DNA of 64,000 nt, taken from positions 868,001 to 932,000 of the forward strand of contig CP120722.1 in the NCBI GenBank assembly GCA_029719485.1. Reading direction: 5' to 3'. The position numbers and the translations under genes were made by a program. Under the pieces are notes generated by a model. That model saw only the letters and a program-made list of their open reading frames with translations, ran no database searches and was not told the DNA's origin. The stretch is from Kiritimatiellota bacterium B12222 (GTDB lineage: Bacteria; Verrucomicrobiota; Kiritimatiellia; SS1-B-03-39; UBA6053). The first letter of the stretch is position 1. Each line of letters opens with the position of its first letter. Of this stretch, positions 40,999 to 54,510 are shown piece after piece.

Positions 40999-43900
40999 TA
41001 TAAAGCTTCACCACTTTCGTCGGAGTTTAACCAGCGAAAAGAGACAATTTCAAACTGGCGACCCATGATGCGATTGACGTCTGCAAGGGTGTCATCTTGG
41101 GCGTTTTCCCAGCTTGCATTGCTATCGTCGAGGTAGTCGGGAACGCGTTGCACCACGGCTTCACACCAGGCGGAAGTTCCGTTGCTGGTTTCGCCGAAGG
41201 ATCTCACCACGAAAGTATCTGATCGGACCTGAAGGATGGGGGCCAAGCTTTGGAGTAGGTCGCCTTGCATGAGATAGCCTGCATAACCGGTGCTCGTAGA
41301 TTCGCCGTCGAAAGCGTTTGAAAATTGACTGCCATTGGGGCTGGAGACGCTGTCCCCTAATGCACTGCCAATGTCGTTGCCCGTGCGGTTTACCGTTTCG
41401 TCGAGGGCGGTTTGTAGCGCGCCTTTACGTTGCTGAGTTATGATTCCTGAATCGGGGTCGCGGTTGACGAAGTCGCCCATACTTCGGAAGGGGCCACGGG
41501 CTTTTACTTCGTCGACGATGGATTGGGCCAGTCGGTCCAATTCGGATTCGCTCAGCTTTCTCCAACCGCGCCAATAGGGATCGTTATTGCTGTCACCTGA
41601 TTCGAAGGGGGTTTCTTCAATGACGTGGCTAAATTTATTGAATCGGATGCCGTTGGGGGATTCCCAAGAGAGGGATCCTGTGGCGGGATCTACGACGGGC
41701 AATTCTGAATTTGCCATGGAGGAGAGCAGGGCTTTCCATGCGGTTTTGGATGTAGAGTTTACGTTGAATGCTCCCAGGATGCGAATGCGTGCCGCCAAAG
41801 CTTCAGCTCCTCGTTCGTTGCTGGTGCCGGTGGAGGAGACCAGCTCTTGAATAGAGAGATCGTCGTTGCCATCGAAATAAACCATACGAGGATTGGGGAG
41901 GCTGTTGAGGTATGATTCCAAATTCGCGCCCCACCCTGGTGCATTTACGTAATCGGGTGCGAGGGTGGAGAAAAAGATCTCGTCCCAGATTCGGTTGTTC
42001 ACGTCGTAACTAATGTCGTAAAGATCGAAGCCTTTTCCGTTGTAATTGGTGGCGACGGTTTCATCGAGTGGAATGCGTACACTGGCGTAGGAGTTGCCGG
42101 CCACGAAAGAGGGTTCGAAGTCGTAGCGACTCAACTGGGCGTGTTGGAATTGCCCCACGGAGACCAGGGGAGATAAGGGGACGTCGAAAATGGGGACATG
42201 GGTGTTGCCATCGCCTAATCCGACTGACGCGCCTAGAAACCCGTTGTATCGTCCACTGGGAGTGGCCTCCGGTTCTTCGTTGAAAGCTAAGCCGCGATTA
42301 TCATTCCCTTCTCCGGTCCAGGTTGAGCTGTATTTCCAGCCCTCTTGATGGTCGAAGCTGTCATCTGTTTCCCAATCACTGTTACTGACGGGCGCCCGAA
42401 AGTTGCTGTCGACCAGTCCGCGTATGCGTTGATTGTTATCTGTACTGGCTTTGGTGGTACGGAGATGAAAGGCCCAGGAAGCGAGAGCGACAGGGTTTCC
42501 ATTAAGACTTGCGGGGGTCATTTGGCCATAGAGTGTGCTTCCGTCATAGATTGCTTCCGGGATCAGGTTGTTTGTGTATGAAGCGGTGGAGGAGGGGTCT
42601 GCATCGACGGGGCCACTATTCCACAAGCCGGTCATACGGGAAATCGGATCGCTGTCTTCCCATTTTAAGCTGACCCAGGTCATGCTGAAATCATCACTAA
42701 TGCTTCGGCCAACCTCATTATGGGTATCTTCGAAATAGGTATCCTGCATCCCGACTTCCAAGACTTCAATTATGGAAGTTGAGGGGATGCCTGTGAGGGG
42801 GCTTCCACTGGATTCGAAAGGGACCACGATCGCACCGTTGGTATTCCAGTTGGGGGTGAGAATTGTATTCCTTGTTATGTGTGACCCACTCATCTCCGTT
42901 TGGTTTCTAATTGAAAAGAGGCGTACTTCTCCGGGTTGGAAGTCCTGGTCTTCTATCCATAGCCGGAACCAACGTTCGCCATCCTGGGTGGGGCCATGTT
43001 CGGGGGCCGCGTCAAGCGCCCATTGATCACGAAGCCAAGCGGTATGTTCAACGGAGGTTGAAGTTATGGGGTCTGTGATGCGGATTTTTATGAAAGGGCT
43101 GAAGGCCCAATCGATCATGTAGGTATTCTCAGCAATGGTGATGTTGTAGGGATTCCACATACCGATGGTGGGTTTGACTTCGACGAGAAGTTTAAATTGG
43201 GTGGGATCGATGTCGTCGGGTTCTGTTTTAAGACGCAAGCCGAAACGCAGATGGGAGAGTACGGGGGCCACGGTTGAATTTTGGTGCTGGTGATCGTCTG
43301 AAAACTCAAAGCCGCCGTCATGGGTGTCGTAAGGTGCCCAGGCCTTTCTGCGTACGTCCGTGGTGACGAAAGGTGCGGGTGGCACCGGGAGATCCATGGT
43401 TTGGTTGGATACCATTTGCCAGAGGCGACCGTATTGCCAAAGAATACCAAGATTGGGTCCGGGTCTGTCAATGTTACCGGGGACCTGTGATCCGATCCCG
43501 TCACTCAGGAAAAAGCGTTCCTCGTCATCGATTGAACTTCCGGGAAATTTATAGACGGGGACGCCATTTTTGGTGAAGGCGGTGACTTTAGGTGCGCCGA
43601 GATAATGATCGACCAAGGGGGTGTTGGTCATGGAGCGGTCTAACACCACGGACCAGTCTGCTTTGAGGCCGCCATCTTTCACGTTCACGGGCAAACCGTA
43701 ACTGTAGGTGGTGAGGTGGTGGCGGATTGCAGATAGTTTGAGGCTGTTGTCTGCAAAGTGCAAAGAGTCTAAAGAATTAATTTTTTGGGGTTGGTTAGGA
43801 TCTGACCAGAAGATGGGATCAATCCAGCTCTCGTTGAGGAAGGTCATGCCCGGTTCCAGAGGGCTCTGGGAGCGGATGCTACGTTCTACAGTTGTCGCGG

Positions 43901-44483
43901 GGGGAGCGAGAGCATCTGCAGAGATATCTACGCGCGCTTTAATTCCTTCGTCACCTACCCACCATGCGTAGCGTCCGGTTTTATCTCCCAGAGGTAACTC
44001 CTGGGCCTGTACAATAACTTCTTCAGCATCGCTGACGCCGGCTTCATCGGGGTAAATCCGCACTTGTTCATTGTTGGGAATGGCCATGTTGGGTTGGGGG
44101 CGACCGTTTCCACTGACCAACCATACGGGATCACCCGCGTTGACACCGGTTCCCAAAGAGGAGGCGTCGTCAGCGGGCCAAACGCCCGTCCAATGGGGTT
44201 GTTGATTTGAGCCTACGAGTTGCGCATCCCCTGTAACTCGTTGGTCATGGCCGGCGTATTGTTGGAGCGACCCCAGCGCAAGTTGCATGCCTACTTTTGC
44301 ATTGGATTGTGCAAGGTGTAGCTCTTGACGGTCCCCAATTTCGCGAAGTCCCATGCGAACATACACGGTGAAGGTCACCACGATGACGAGCAACAATGAA
44401 ACCACCAGGAGGGTCAATAAAAGTACGGAGCCTGAACGTGAGGAGTGAGATGGGGAAGATGGGGGAGTAAATGGAGTATGCAT
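40998..44483 (-). CDS. Verru_Chthon cassette protein A-like protein (copy 1)
   Basis: A protein of 1161 residues from the chosen ATG at 44483. The frame is open to 44588, but 1161 matches the 1160-residue paralog at 47023 and the aligned N-terminal segment. The N-terminus SGSVLLLTLLVVSLLLVIVV with TFTVYVRMGLREI resembles a prepilin-type membrane anchor, after which the protein is large and beta-rich (VGNSYASVRIPLDE, FNVNSTSKTAWKALLSSM). The C-terminus is RQFEIVSFRWLNSDESGEAL. These features are those of the Verru_Chthon cassette protein A family (TIGR02600), of unknown but probably envelope or secretion-related function. It is coupled to the small exported gene. Confidence 0.85.
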   Translation of the reverse strand: MHTPFTPPSSPSHSSRSGSVLLLTLLVVSLLLVIVVTFTVYVRMGLREIGDRQELHLAQSNAKVGMQLALGSLQQYAGHDQRVTGDAQLVGSNQQPHWTGVWPADDASSLGTGVNAGDPVWLVSGNGRPQPNMAIPNNEQVRIYPDEAGVSDAEEVIVQAQELPLGDKTGRYAWWVGDEGIKARVDISADALAPPATTVERSIRSQSPLEPGMTFLNESWIDPIFWSDPNQPQKINSLDSLHFADNSLKLSAIRHHLTTYSYGLPVNVKDGGLKADWSVVLDRSMTNTPLVDHYLGAPKVTAFTKNGVPVYKFPGSSIDDEERFFLSDGIGSQVPGNIDRPGPNLGILWQYGRLWQMVSNQTMDLPVPPAPFVTTDVRRKAWAPYDTHDGGFEFSDDHQHQNSTVAPVLSHLRFGLRLKTEPDDIDPTQFKLLVEVKPTIGMWNPYNITIAENTYMIDWAFSPFIKIRITDPITSTSVEHTAWLRDQWALDAAPEHGPTQDGERWFRLWIEDQDFQPGEVRLFSIRNQTEMSGSHITRNTILTPNWNTNGAIVVPFESSGSPLTGIPSTSIIEVLEVGMQDTYFEDTHNEVGRSISDDFSMTWVSLKWEDSDPISRMTGLWNSGPVDADPSSTASYTNNLIPEAIYDGSTLYGQMTPASLNGNPVALASWAFHLRTTKASTDNNQRIRGLVDSNFRAPVSNSDWETDDSFDHQEGWKYSSTWTGEGNDNRGLAFNEEPEATPSGRYNGFLGASVGLGDGNTHVPIFDVPLSPLVSVGQFQHAQLSRYDFEPSFVAGNSYASVRIPLDETVATNYNGKGFDLYDISYDVNNRIWDEIFFSTLAPDYVNAPGWGANLESYLNSLPNPRMVYFDGNDDLSIQELVSSTGTSNERGAEALAARIRILGAFNVNSTSKTAWKALLSSMANSELPVVDPATGSLSWESPNGIRFNKFSHVIEETPFESGDSNNDPYWRGWRKLSESELDRLAQSIVDEVKARGPFRSMGDFVNRDPDSGIITQQRKGALQTALDETVNRTGNDIGSALGDSVSSPNGSQFSNAFDGESTSTGYAGYLMQGDLLQSLAPILQVRSDTFVVRSFGETSNGTSAWCEAVVQRVPDYLDDSNASWENAQDDTLADVNRIMGRQFEIVSFRWLNSDESGEAL

Positions 44484-44757
44484 ACGGACAACTATACCCG
44501 TGAACATAGAGGGCTGTTTAATCGAATTTTTCATTTTTTTTGCAAAAATGGGGTTCAATCCCTCCTCACGGGCTGGATTTACCCCCAAAAGTAAAATGAG
44601 ATGCTTTCCTGTGTTTTACGCGCTGTAAAGAGACCTTCTGTTACTGGTATTTCCACCTTTTGGGCTTAGGGTCCTTGATGATCCGGAAGGCGGAAGATGT
44701 AGATAACGTGGCAGCTGTTTTTGAAAGGATCAAAAAATCATTTTACGGGGACCTTAT

Positions 44758-45417
44758 ATGAATACACTAAGAGAACAAACGGATGCTCAAATTGAAAAAA
44801 CGCGGCAGGCGAAGCCTGAGTTGATGCGGGGGATTGATGAGATCATGGAGAGGGCAGGGCAGATTGAGCAGGGGAGAGATGCGCGAACTGTGGGGGAACA
44901 GGCGCCCGATTTTGAATTGCCGGATACACGGGGCTTGAAGGTGTCGCTTTCGGAGTTGCTGCGGGCAGGACCTGTGGTGGTGACGTTTTACCGGGGAGGT
45001 TGGTGTCCGTACTGCAATCTACAACTCAGAGCGTTGCAAGGGCGATTGGAGGAGTTGCAGGGCTGGGGTGCCCAGCTGGTGGCCATTAGTCCTGAAGTAC
45101 CTGATGGCTCATTGACGAAGGCTGAGCGGGAGGCGCTTGGGTTTATCGTATTGTCGGATCAAGATGCCCGCGTGGCGGCGCGTTATGGGGTGGCTTGGGA
45201 GGTGCCGGAAACTATTTTGGCGCATATGCGTACGGATCGCAATTTAGATTTAGCCGACATCAATAATGGCAATGGGAGTGTTTTACCCATTCCTGCGACC
45301 TTTGTGATAAGTGGTGCGGGGGAAGTGGTTTGGCGTTATGTGGATGTGGATTACCGCAAACGGGCGGAACCCTCAGAGGTGATCGCGGCTGTGGCGGCCT
45401 TGGTCGAAAGCGCGTAG
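44758..45417 (+). CDS. Peroxiredoxin-like thiol oxidoreductase
   Basis: A 219-residue AhpC/TSA-family protein. APDFELPDTRGLKVSLSELL (residues 49-70) leads into VVVTFYRGGWCPYCNLQLRA, with Cys residues at about 82 and 85 in the C-x-x-C layout of thiol peroxidases or thioredoxin-like reductases. FVISGAGEVVWRYVDVDYR near the C-terminus completes the fold. It reduces peroxides with a thioredoxin-type partner, most likely in the cytoplasm. A bidirectional terminator follows and separates it from rpsU. Confidence 0.88.
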   Translation: MNTLREQTDAQIEKTRQAKPELMRGIDEIMERAGQIEQGRDARTVGEQAPDFELPDTRGLKVSLSELLRAGPVVVTFYRGGWCPYCNLQLRALQGRLEELQGWGAQLVAISPEVPDGSLTKAEREALGFIVLSDQDARVAARYGVAWEVPETILAHMRTDRNLDLADINNGNGSVLPIPATFVISGAGEVVWRYVDVDYRKRAEPSEVIAAVAALVESA

Positions 45418-45426
45418 ACACAAAAA

Positions 45427-45450
45427 AACCCGAAACCAAAGTTTCGGGTT
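45427..45450. terminator. Bidirectional rho-independent terminator
   Basis: A 10-bp perfect stem AACCCGAAAC / GTTTCGGGTT with loop CAAA. The minus strand continues with a run of T, and the plus strand with TT-G. It serves both the peroxiredoxin gene and rpsU. Confidence 0.85.
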
Positions 45451-45470
45451 TTGCTGTGAAGCGATGGGGC

Positions 45471-45659
45471 CTAATTTACAGGACGTCCCATACGAGCACG
45501 TGCGCTGGCGGATTTTTTCCGTTTGCGTTCACTGGGTTTCTCATAATGACTCCGAGCGCGCAATTCGCGGATGGTGCCTTCTTTGTCCAGCAACTTCTTG
45601 AGGCGACGCATTGCGCGGTCTACGGACTCGCCTTTTTTGAGTTTTACTTCTACTGACAT
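45471..45659 (-). CDS. rpsU: 30S ribosomal protein bS21
   Basis: A 62-residue basic protein with the bS21 pattern VEVKLKKGESVDRAMRRLKKLLD, then ELRARSHYEKPSERKRKK. It binds the 16S rRNA near the anti-Shine-Dalgarno region on the platform of the 30S subunit and aids mRNA binding. The gene ends at the shared terminator. It lies beside the remnant of a third Verru_Chthon A-like gene, with an upstream gap of about 190 bases that should hold its promoter. Confidence 0.95.
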   Translation of the reverse strand: MSVEVKLKKGESVDRAMRRLKKLLDKEGTIRELRARSHYEKPSERKRKKSASARARMGRPVN

Positions 45660-45850
45660 GTTGTTTTCACCTACTTTCGGGTCATTAAAGGGTTAAAATT
45701 AAAAGTGATCTTCCGGTGAAGAGGAGGGTGTTTGCTTATGGAGAATTTTGATGGAATCAACCCTCTTCTGTAAAAAATGCACCCAAATTCGACTGATTTT
45801 TGTGTGAAATGGGGGGGAGAAGGGCGAAAACGAGGTGTTTTGAGTGTGTT

Positions 45851-46180
45851 TTACAGGGCTTCACCGCTTTCCGAGGCATAGAGGCAGCGGAAGGAGACGA
45901 TTTCAAACTGACGTCCCATCAACTTGTTGATGTTGGTGAGGGGATCACCTGATTCATAAGAGTCGGGCTGTGAATAGTGGTTGAATTTATTAAAGCAGAT
46001 GGCGTGGGGACGTTCCAGAGAACCTCGGTTCATCGGAGGGTCAACCCCCCGTCCATTGGGGTTGTTGGGTGGACCCCACCAGCAGCGTATCTGCGGTAAT
46101 CCGTTGATCCTTCTCTGCGTACTGCTGAACCCGTGCGTGAGCACTGGGTGTCACTTTTGGGAAGGGAAGATGAAGTAAAG
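45851..46180 (-). pseudogene. Decayed third Verru_Chthon A-like gene
   Basis: A 97-residue frame ending GRQFEIVSFRCLYASESGEAL, nearly identical to the C-terminus of the 1161- and 1160-residue proteins. It also contains RPHAICFNKFNHYSQPDSYESGD, a short piece of their middle, and at its start a piece like the N-terminal QQ-YAGKDQRI region (near 46085-46160). The pieces are fused with most of the roughly 1,100 codons lost, so it is a deletion derivative of a third copy. It is unlikely to make a functional protein. Confidence 0.75.
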
Positions 46181-46339
46181 ATCGGCTACAAGTTATCCCA
46201 AACAGCGCGGACCTGTTTAATGAAAATTTCCTTCTGTTTACGCTAAGCGTAAATGAACACCCAAGGTGTTTAGGGTAGGTTTAGATCTATGATGAACGTC
46301 TTAAGCTGAAGCGTGATCGGTAAACACAGGTAAAAGACC

Positions 46340-47026
46340 TTAATTTTTTCGGGGAAGGGTGTCGTAGGTTCGCCGAATTTTAAGTGGGCCGCCGAGGGCA
46401 TCGGCTTCGACGATAAACAGGAAATTTCTGCGAACGGGGCGGTGTCCCCAGACGGAGGAATAGGTGCGGAGTTCTTCATCGACATAGTATCCCATGTACA
46501 CGGGCAGATCGAGGGTTTCCTTTTTCCATTGGGGATCCGAAAGCCGTGCCGTGGCACCGCTGGCAATCTTGCTTTGTTGATTGCCAATTTTTAGCGCAAT
46601 GGGTTTCGAGCTCAGATTGAATACAAAATATTCACCCGTATCAACCTTAGAGCTGTCCAAGGGGATCGCTTTCAGGTTGAGAGGAGGGGTTTGGGTTTGT
46701 CCGGTAAGAATGAGTACCCGTTCTGATCCTTTAGGCAGGGTTATTCGTGCGGCTGGGCGGACAGGAAGGATTTCCGGTAGAAAGGCCTCGGGGTTTCGGT
46801 GGAGGATTAGTTCCGCAGGACCTTTGTAGGGCGTCGGAATGCCGAAACCACGGGGCACGCTGCGGAAAGGTTTCACCTCCTCGCCGTCGAAGAAGTAGAG
46901 GTCGGTAACCGGCTCAAACAACGCGAGGGTTAACAGCTCCGTCTCCACTTCCGGAGGCGGGGGTTCGGTCGCATGAAGGATAAAAGGCAACACGAACAAA
47001 GGGATGAGCAAGCGGGTGCGTATCAT
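46340..47026 (-). CDS. Exported protein paired with Verru_Chthon A-like gene (copy 2)
   Basis: A 228-residue paralog of the protein at 40300, with a signal (MIRTRLLIPLFVLPFILHAT) and the same blocks: VPRGFGIPTPYKGPA, RVLILTGQ, LKAIPLDSSKV, DLPVYMGYYVDEELRTYSSV, HRPVRRNFLFIVE. The start at 47026 is chosen because its ATG overlaps the 1160-residue gene's stop as ATGA; an upstream in-frame ATG at 47059 would overlap it by much more. Function unknown, probably tied to the large partner. Confidence 0.75.
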   Translation of the reverse strand: MIRTRLLIPLFVLPFILHATEPPPPEVETELLTLALFEPVTDLYFFDGEEVKPFRSVPRGFGIPTPYKGPAELILHRNPEAFLPEILPVRPAARITLPKGSERVLILTGQTQTPPLNLKAIPLDSSKVDTGEYFVFNLSSKPIALKIGNQQSKIASGATARLSDPQWKKETLDLPVYMGYYVDEELRTYSSVWGHRPVRRNFLFIVEADALGGPLKIRRTYDTLPRKN

Positions 47027-50000
47027 AAGGTGTTTCCACTTTCTTCTACGGATAACCAACGGAAAGAAACGATTTCAAAGCGTCGGCCAAAGGTTTGGTT
47101 AATGAGGGAGAGTCCGTCTACTTGTTGGTTTTCCCAGTTTTCATTCGCGGGGTCTATGTAGTCGGGACTGCGTTGCAGCACGGCTTCGCACCAGGCGGTT
47201 GCACCACTGCTGGTTTCACCGTAGCTACGCACGATAAAGGTATCGGAGCGGGCTTGCAGGATGGGGGCTAAACTTTGCAGGAGGTCACCTTGCATGAGAT
47301 AGCCGGCATAAGCGGTGGCGGTGGGTTCTCCGCTGATCGCGTTGGAGAAGTGGCTGCCGGTCGGTTTGGCGGCAAGGTCTCCGAGGTTGTTGTTGAGATC
47401 ACTGCCGGGGCGGTTGACGCTGCGGTCGAGGGATGCCTGCAAAGGACCCTTGCGTTGATGTGCGGGGGTGGCGGCATCGGGGTCGCGGTTGACAAAATCG
47501 GCCAGACTGCGGAAGGGGCCCCGTGCTTTGACTTCTTCTACGATGGCGGTGGCCAGGGCATCCAGTTCGGTGGCCGAAAGTTTTCGCCAGCCTTTCCAGT
47601 AAGCGCCGGTGCTATTGCTTTCTCCGGTTTCGTAGGGATCGGTCTGCAAGGAATGGCCAAATTTATTAAAGTGAATGGCGTCGGGTTGTTCCCAGGAGAG
47701 AGCGCCGGTGGCGGGGTCGATGACCGGGAGTTCTGCATCTGTCATCGATGATAACACAGCTTTCCAAGCGGTTTTGGAGGTGGAGTTAATGTTAAATGCG
47801 CCTAACACTCGGATGTGGGCGGCCAAGGCTTCGGCGCCACGTTCGCCGGTGCTGGAGAAGAGGTCCGATAGGGTGTTGGTTTCACCCGGAATGTACTGCA
47901 TGCGGGGATTGGGCAGGTTGTCGAGGTGGTCTGCCAAGACGCTGTCCCAGTTGTTGCCAGCGGCGGGGGCTCCGCGAGGGAGCACGTAGTCGGGGGCGAG
48001 GGTGGAGAAAAAGATTTCATCCCAAATGCGTTCATTCACTTCGTAACTGATGTCGTGGAGATCGAAGCCGGTTAAGCCGTGATAATTCTGAGCCACGGTT
48101 TCATCTAAAGGAATACGTAGGCTGGCATAGGAATTTCCGGCCACATAAGTGGGTTCGAAATCGTAACGGGCGAGAGGGGCGTGTTGGAATTGACCTACGG
48201 AGATGAGGGGAGATGAGGGCACGTCCAGTATCGGCACATGGGTGCTACCGGTGCTGGAATCGAAACTGTGGCCGAGGAAGCCACGGTAGCGGGTAGGTGC
48301 TGCCTGAGGTGACTCCTCGTCTGCGAAGCCCCGGTTGCCACTGCCTTCTCCGGTCCAGCCGGGGAGATAGTCCCAACCCTCGGTATGTGCAAATTCACCA
48401 TCTCCTTCCCAGGTTGAATTCATGCCCATGGCGCGGGGGTTGCTATCGACCAAATTGCGCATGCGTTGGGTGGCATCGGTTATATCACTGGTGGTACGGA
48501 GGTGAAAAGACCAGGTGGCTAAATGGGCGGGACTGTCGACGATTGCCTCTGGGGTGGTGTTGGGCGGGAGATCTGCTGTTTTGTGAATTAATTCCGGAAT
48601 GAGGTTGTCTTTGGAAGAGGGCTTTTCGTCCACGGGACCACTGTTCCACAGACCGCTGAAACCGGCGATAGGGACGCCATCATTCGCATCCAAATGATTG
48701 GTCCCATCATCACTGTCGTTGGTCTTTAAGGTAATCCAGGTGGCGCTGCCCGGTTCACTGTAACTCCAATGGGTGTGCGTCTCATCGAGATAGCTGTCGT
48801 GCAGTCCTACTTCCAGGACTTCGATGATGCTGCCTTGGGGGACGCCTTCTAGTGCTACGCGATTGCCACTTAAACTTTGATCAAAAGAGGCCGGGATAAC
48901 TCCTTCTTCACTCCATGCAGACTCGAGAAAAATAAATTTTCTCGCGATTTGGTGAACTTGATTATCGGTGGTTCGCTGGGAGAGAGAAAAGAAACGAACC
49001 TCCCCGGGTTCAAAATCCGCATCGTTGATTCGCAGTCGCAGGTATTGTCCGCCCGGTTGGGAGGGGGACCACTTCCCAGGCCACTGTCGTTTGCCCCAGG
49101 CGATATGTTCAGTGACTTCGTTCGTGATGGAATTCGTGATGCGGATTTTGACATAAGGGCTGATATACCAATCCATGGAATAGTTGTTGGCGTCTAACCC
49201 GATGTTGTAGGGATTCCACAGGCCGATGAGGGGTTTGTATTCTATCCCGATGGCATAGGTGTTTCCACCTTTTGGACTAGCGGTGAGGCGCATACCAAAG
49301 CGTAGGTTGGAGAGGACGGGCGCAACGGGGGCGTTGCTGTGTTGGATATCCGAGACGCCTTGATAAGGAAGCCAATCCGTGGTTCTGATCGGGATGCTGG
49401 CCGTGGGTTGTGCGGTGACATTTGTGAGGCTACGGTTGGCGGAGAGCATTTGCCAGAGGCGTCCGTATTGCCAGAGAATACTCAAGTTGGGGCCGGGGCG
49501 TTCGGCCACACTACTGCCGATGGTGCTGAGGTAGAAGCGGTCGGGGTTGGTGACTCGGCTGCGGGGGTAGGTGTAGACATTGACGCCATTCATTAAGACC
49601 GAAGCACTGGGGCGGGCGCCAAGATTGTATTCGACGAGAGTACTGCCTTCGAAGGAACGGTCGAGGACGGTCGACCAGTCCGCTTTAAGCCCGCCATCCT
49701 TGACATTGACGGGTAGACCAAGACTGTAGGGGGTAAGGTCGTGTCGGAGCACCGACAGTGGAAAATCCGGATCTTGGAGGGCGATGGTTTGGCGACTGGA
49801 GAGTTTTTGTATACTGGTATCTGTTGTCCACAAGGGGTCATCTGACCAGCCTTCCTTGATTGTTGAAATGCCGGGCCCTTGCGGAGATTGGGATCGATTT
49901 GTTCGCTCTTTATCTGAAACGGTCAGATTGGGGGAAACCAGGTCTACCCGGGCTTTGACGCCTTCGTCGCCCACCCACCATGCGAAACGGTGGGTTTGAT

Positions 50001-50505
50001 TTTCATGCGTAAATTCTTCTACCGGTACGATGACCTCTTCGGCATCGGAGAGCGCGTCGTCATCAGGATACATACGCACTTTTTGACCGCTGGGTATGGG
50101 CATATCAGGGGAGGGCGATGCGCTGCCGCTGACCAACCATATGGGATCTCCGGCGACGACGCCGGGCCAAGGGGTGGCGCTTTCATCTGAGGCCCAAACA
50201 CCGGTCCAATAGGGTTGTTGGCTGGAGCCGGCCAGTTGTGCGGTTGCGGTAATGCGTTGGTCTTTGCCGGCGTACTGTTGTAGTGAGCCTATTGCGAGAT
50301 GCATCGCCAGTCTAGCGTTGGATTGGGCCAGATAGGATTCTTGACGGTCTGAAATTTCACGAAGGCCCATACGTACATAGACGGTGAAGGTCATGACAAT
50401 GACCAGCAAGAGAGACACAATGAGCAAGGTTAATAAAAGCACGGATCCCGAACGGGAAGCGAACCTGTGTTTTGATAAAGATGAGCTGGGAACTGATATC
50501 GTCAT
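47023..50505 (-). CDS. Verru_Chthon cassette protein A-like protein (copy 2)
   Basis: A protein of 1160 residues, paralogous over its full length to that at 40998. The N-terminus SGSVLLLTLLIVSLLLVIVM and TFTVYVRMGLREI is a prepilin-like anchor, and the C-terminus RRFEIVSFRWLSVEESGNTL matches the partner. Within the protein, blocks such as SYASLRIPLDETVAQNYHGL, GAFNINSTSKTAWKAVLSSM and VKARGPFRSLADFVNRDPDA are shared. As a member of the Verru_Chthon A group it probably acts in an envelope structure or secretion process; the actual role is unknown. A 13-base motif shared with two PEP-CTERM genes lies about 75 bases upstream. Confidence 0.85.
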   Translation of the reverse strand: MTISVPSSSLSKHRFASRSGSVLLLTLLIVSLLLVIVMTFTVYVRMGLREISDRQESYLAQSNARLAMHLAIGSLQQYAGKDQRITATAQLAGSSQQPYWTGVWASDESATPWPGVVAGDPIWLVSGSASPSPDMPIPSGQKVRMYPDDDALSDAEEVIVPVEEFTHENQTHRFAWWVGDEGVKARVDLVSPNLTVSDKERTNRSQSPQGPGISTIKEGWSDDPLWTTDTSIQKLSSRQTIALQDPDFPLSVLRHDLTPYSLGLPVNVKDGGLKADWSTVLDRSFEGSTLVEYNLGARPSASVLMNGVNVYTYPRSRVTNPDRFYLSTIGSSVAERPGPNLSILWQYGRLWQMLSANRSLTNVTAQPTASIPIRTTDWLPYQGVSDIQHSNAPVAPVLSNLRFGMRLTASPKGGNTYAIGIEYKPLIGLWNPYNIGLDANNYSMDWYISPYVKIRITNSITNEVTEHIAWGKRQWPGKWSPSQPGGQYLRLRINDADFEPGEVRFFSLSQRTTDNQVHQIARKFIFLESAWSEEGVIPASFDQSLSGNRVALEGVPQGSIIEVLEVGLHDSYLDETHTHWSYSEPGSATWITLKTNDSDDGTNHLDANDGVPIAGFSGLWNSGPVDEKPSSKDNLIPELIHKTADLPPNTTPEAIVDSPAHLATWSFHLRTTSDITDATQRMRNLVDSNPRAMGMNSTWEGDGEFAHTEGWDYLPGWTGEGSGNRGFADEESPQAAPTRYRGFLGHSFDSSTGSTHVPILDVPSSPLISVGQFQHAPLARYDFEPTYVAGNSYASLRIPLDETVAQNYHGLTGFDLHDISYEVNERIWDEIFFSTLAPDYVLPRGAPAAGNNWDSVLADHLDNLPNPRMQYIPGETNTLSDLFSSTGERGAEALAAHIRVLGAFNINSTSKTAWKAVLSSMTDAELPVIDPATGALSWEQPDAIHFNKFGHSLQTDPYETGESNSTGAYWKGWRKLSATELDALATAIVEEVKARGPFRSLADFVNRDPDAATPAHQRKGPLQASLDRSVNRPGSDLNNNLGDLAAKPTGSHFSNAISGEPTATAYAGYLMQGDLLQSLAPILQARSDTFIVRSYGETSSGATAWCEAVLQRSPDYIDPANENWENQQVDGLSLINQTFGRRFEIVSFRWLSVEESGNTL

Positions 50506-54075
<3,570 letters not shown>

Positions 54076-54086
54076 GGGATGAATGG

Positions 54087-54327
54087 CCGGCGCAACGCCG
54101 TTGGCGTAGGGAATGGGTTGGGGGGCGTAACCCAGGGTAGCTCGGATCAACCCTGGGCTGAAAGGTGTAACGCCGTTGGCGTATCGGGGTTGTGGGAGAA
54201 GATTTGGCAAGCATATTGATTTTTGCGGTGGATCAGGAAGGAGGATTTTGAGATGTGGGATTCCGTTGGATGCGGTGCAGGTACCGGAGATGTGGTTGCG
54301 AAATCTCTGCTACGCCAAAGGCGTTAT
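54087..54327. repeat. REP-like palindrome cluster 1
   Basis: Three copies of a palindrome of the type GCAACGCCGTTGGCGTAG, at 54087, 54164 and (reversed) 54309. Between the first two lies a second hairpin-forming unit CCCAGGGTAG / CAACCCTGGG. The intervening 80 bases are non-coding. Confidence 0.85.
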
Positions 54328-54435
54328 GTCTGTGTGTGGGGGGGCTATGAATGATGGCAGGGGTATTGGGGGAGGTGGGGGAAATCTTGGGTCGGTCTCC
54401 GCGGTTATTCACTTAAAAGTATATATTTCGCCCTC

Positions 54436-54475
54436 TTGACAAACGGAAATATCTTCTTCACTATTAATTACGTAA
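54436..54475 (+). promoter_or_regulatory. Promoter region of PEP-CTERM gene 1
   Basis: TTGACA (54436-54441) lies 21 bases upstream of ATTAATTACGTAA (54463-54475). The latter recurs at 50580 (minus) and, with one change, at 56469, at similar distance from TTGACA. A good -10 between them is not obvious, so the motif may be a regulator site. Confidence 0.55.
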
Positions 54476-54510
54476 ATAATATATTTTTTTCCGAATTTTA
54501 AGGAGACCTT

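Noticed and set aside
44484..44588. 35-codon N-terminal extension of Verru_Chthon A-like copy 1
   Set aside because: Absent from the paralog, no ribosome site, and it places residues before the membrane anchor that do not fit the family.
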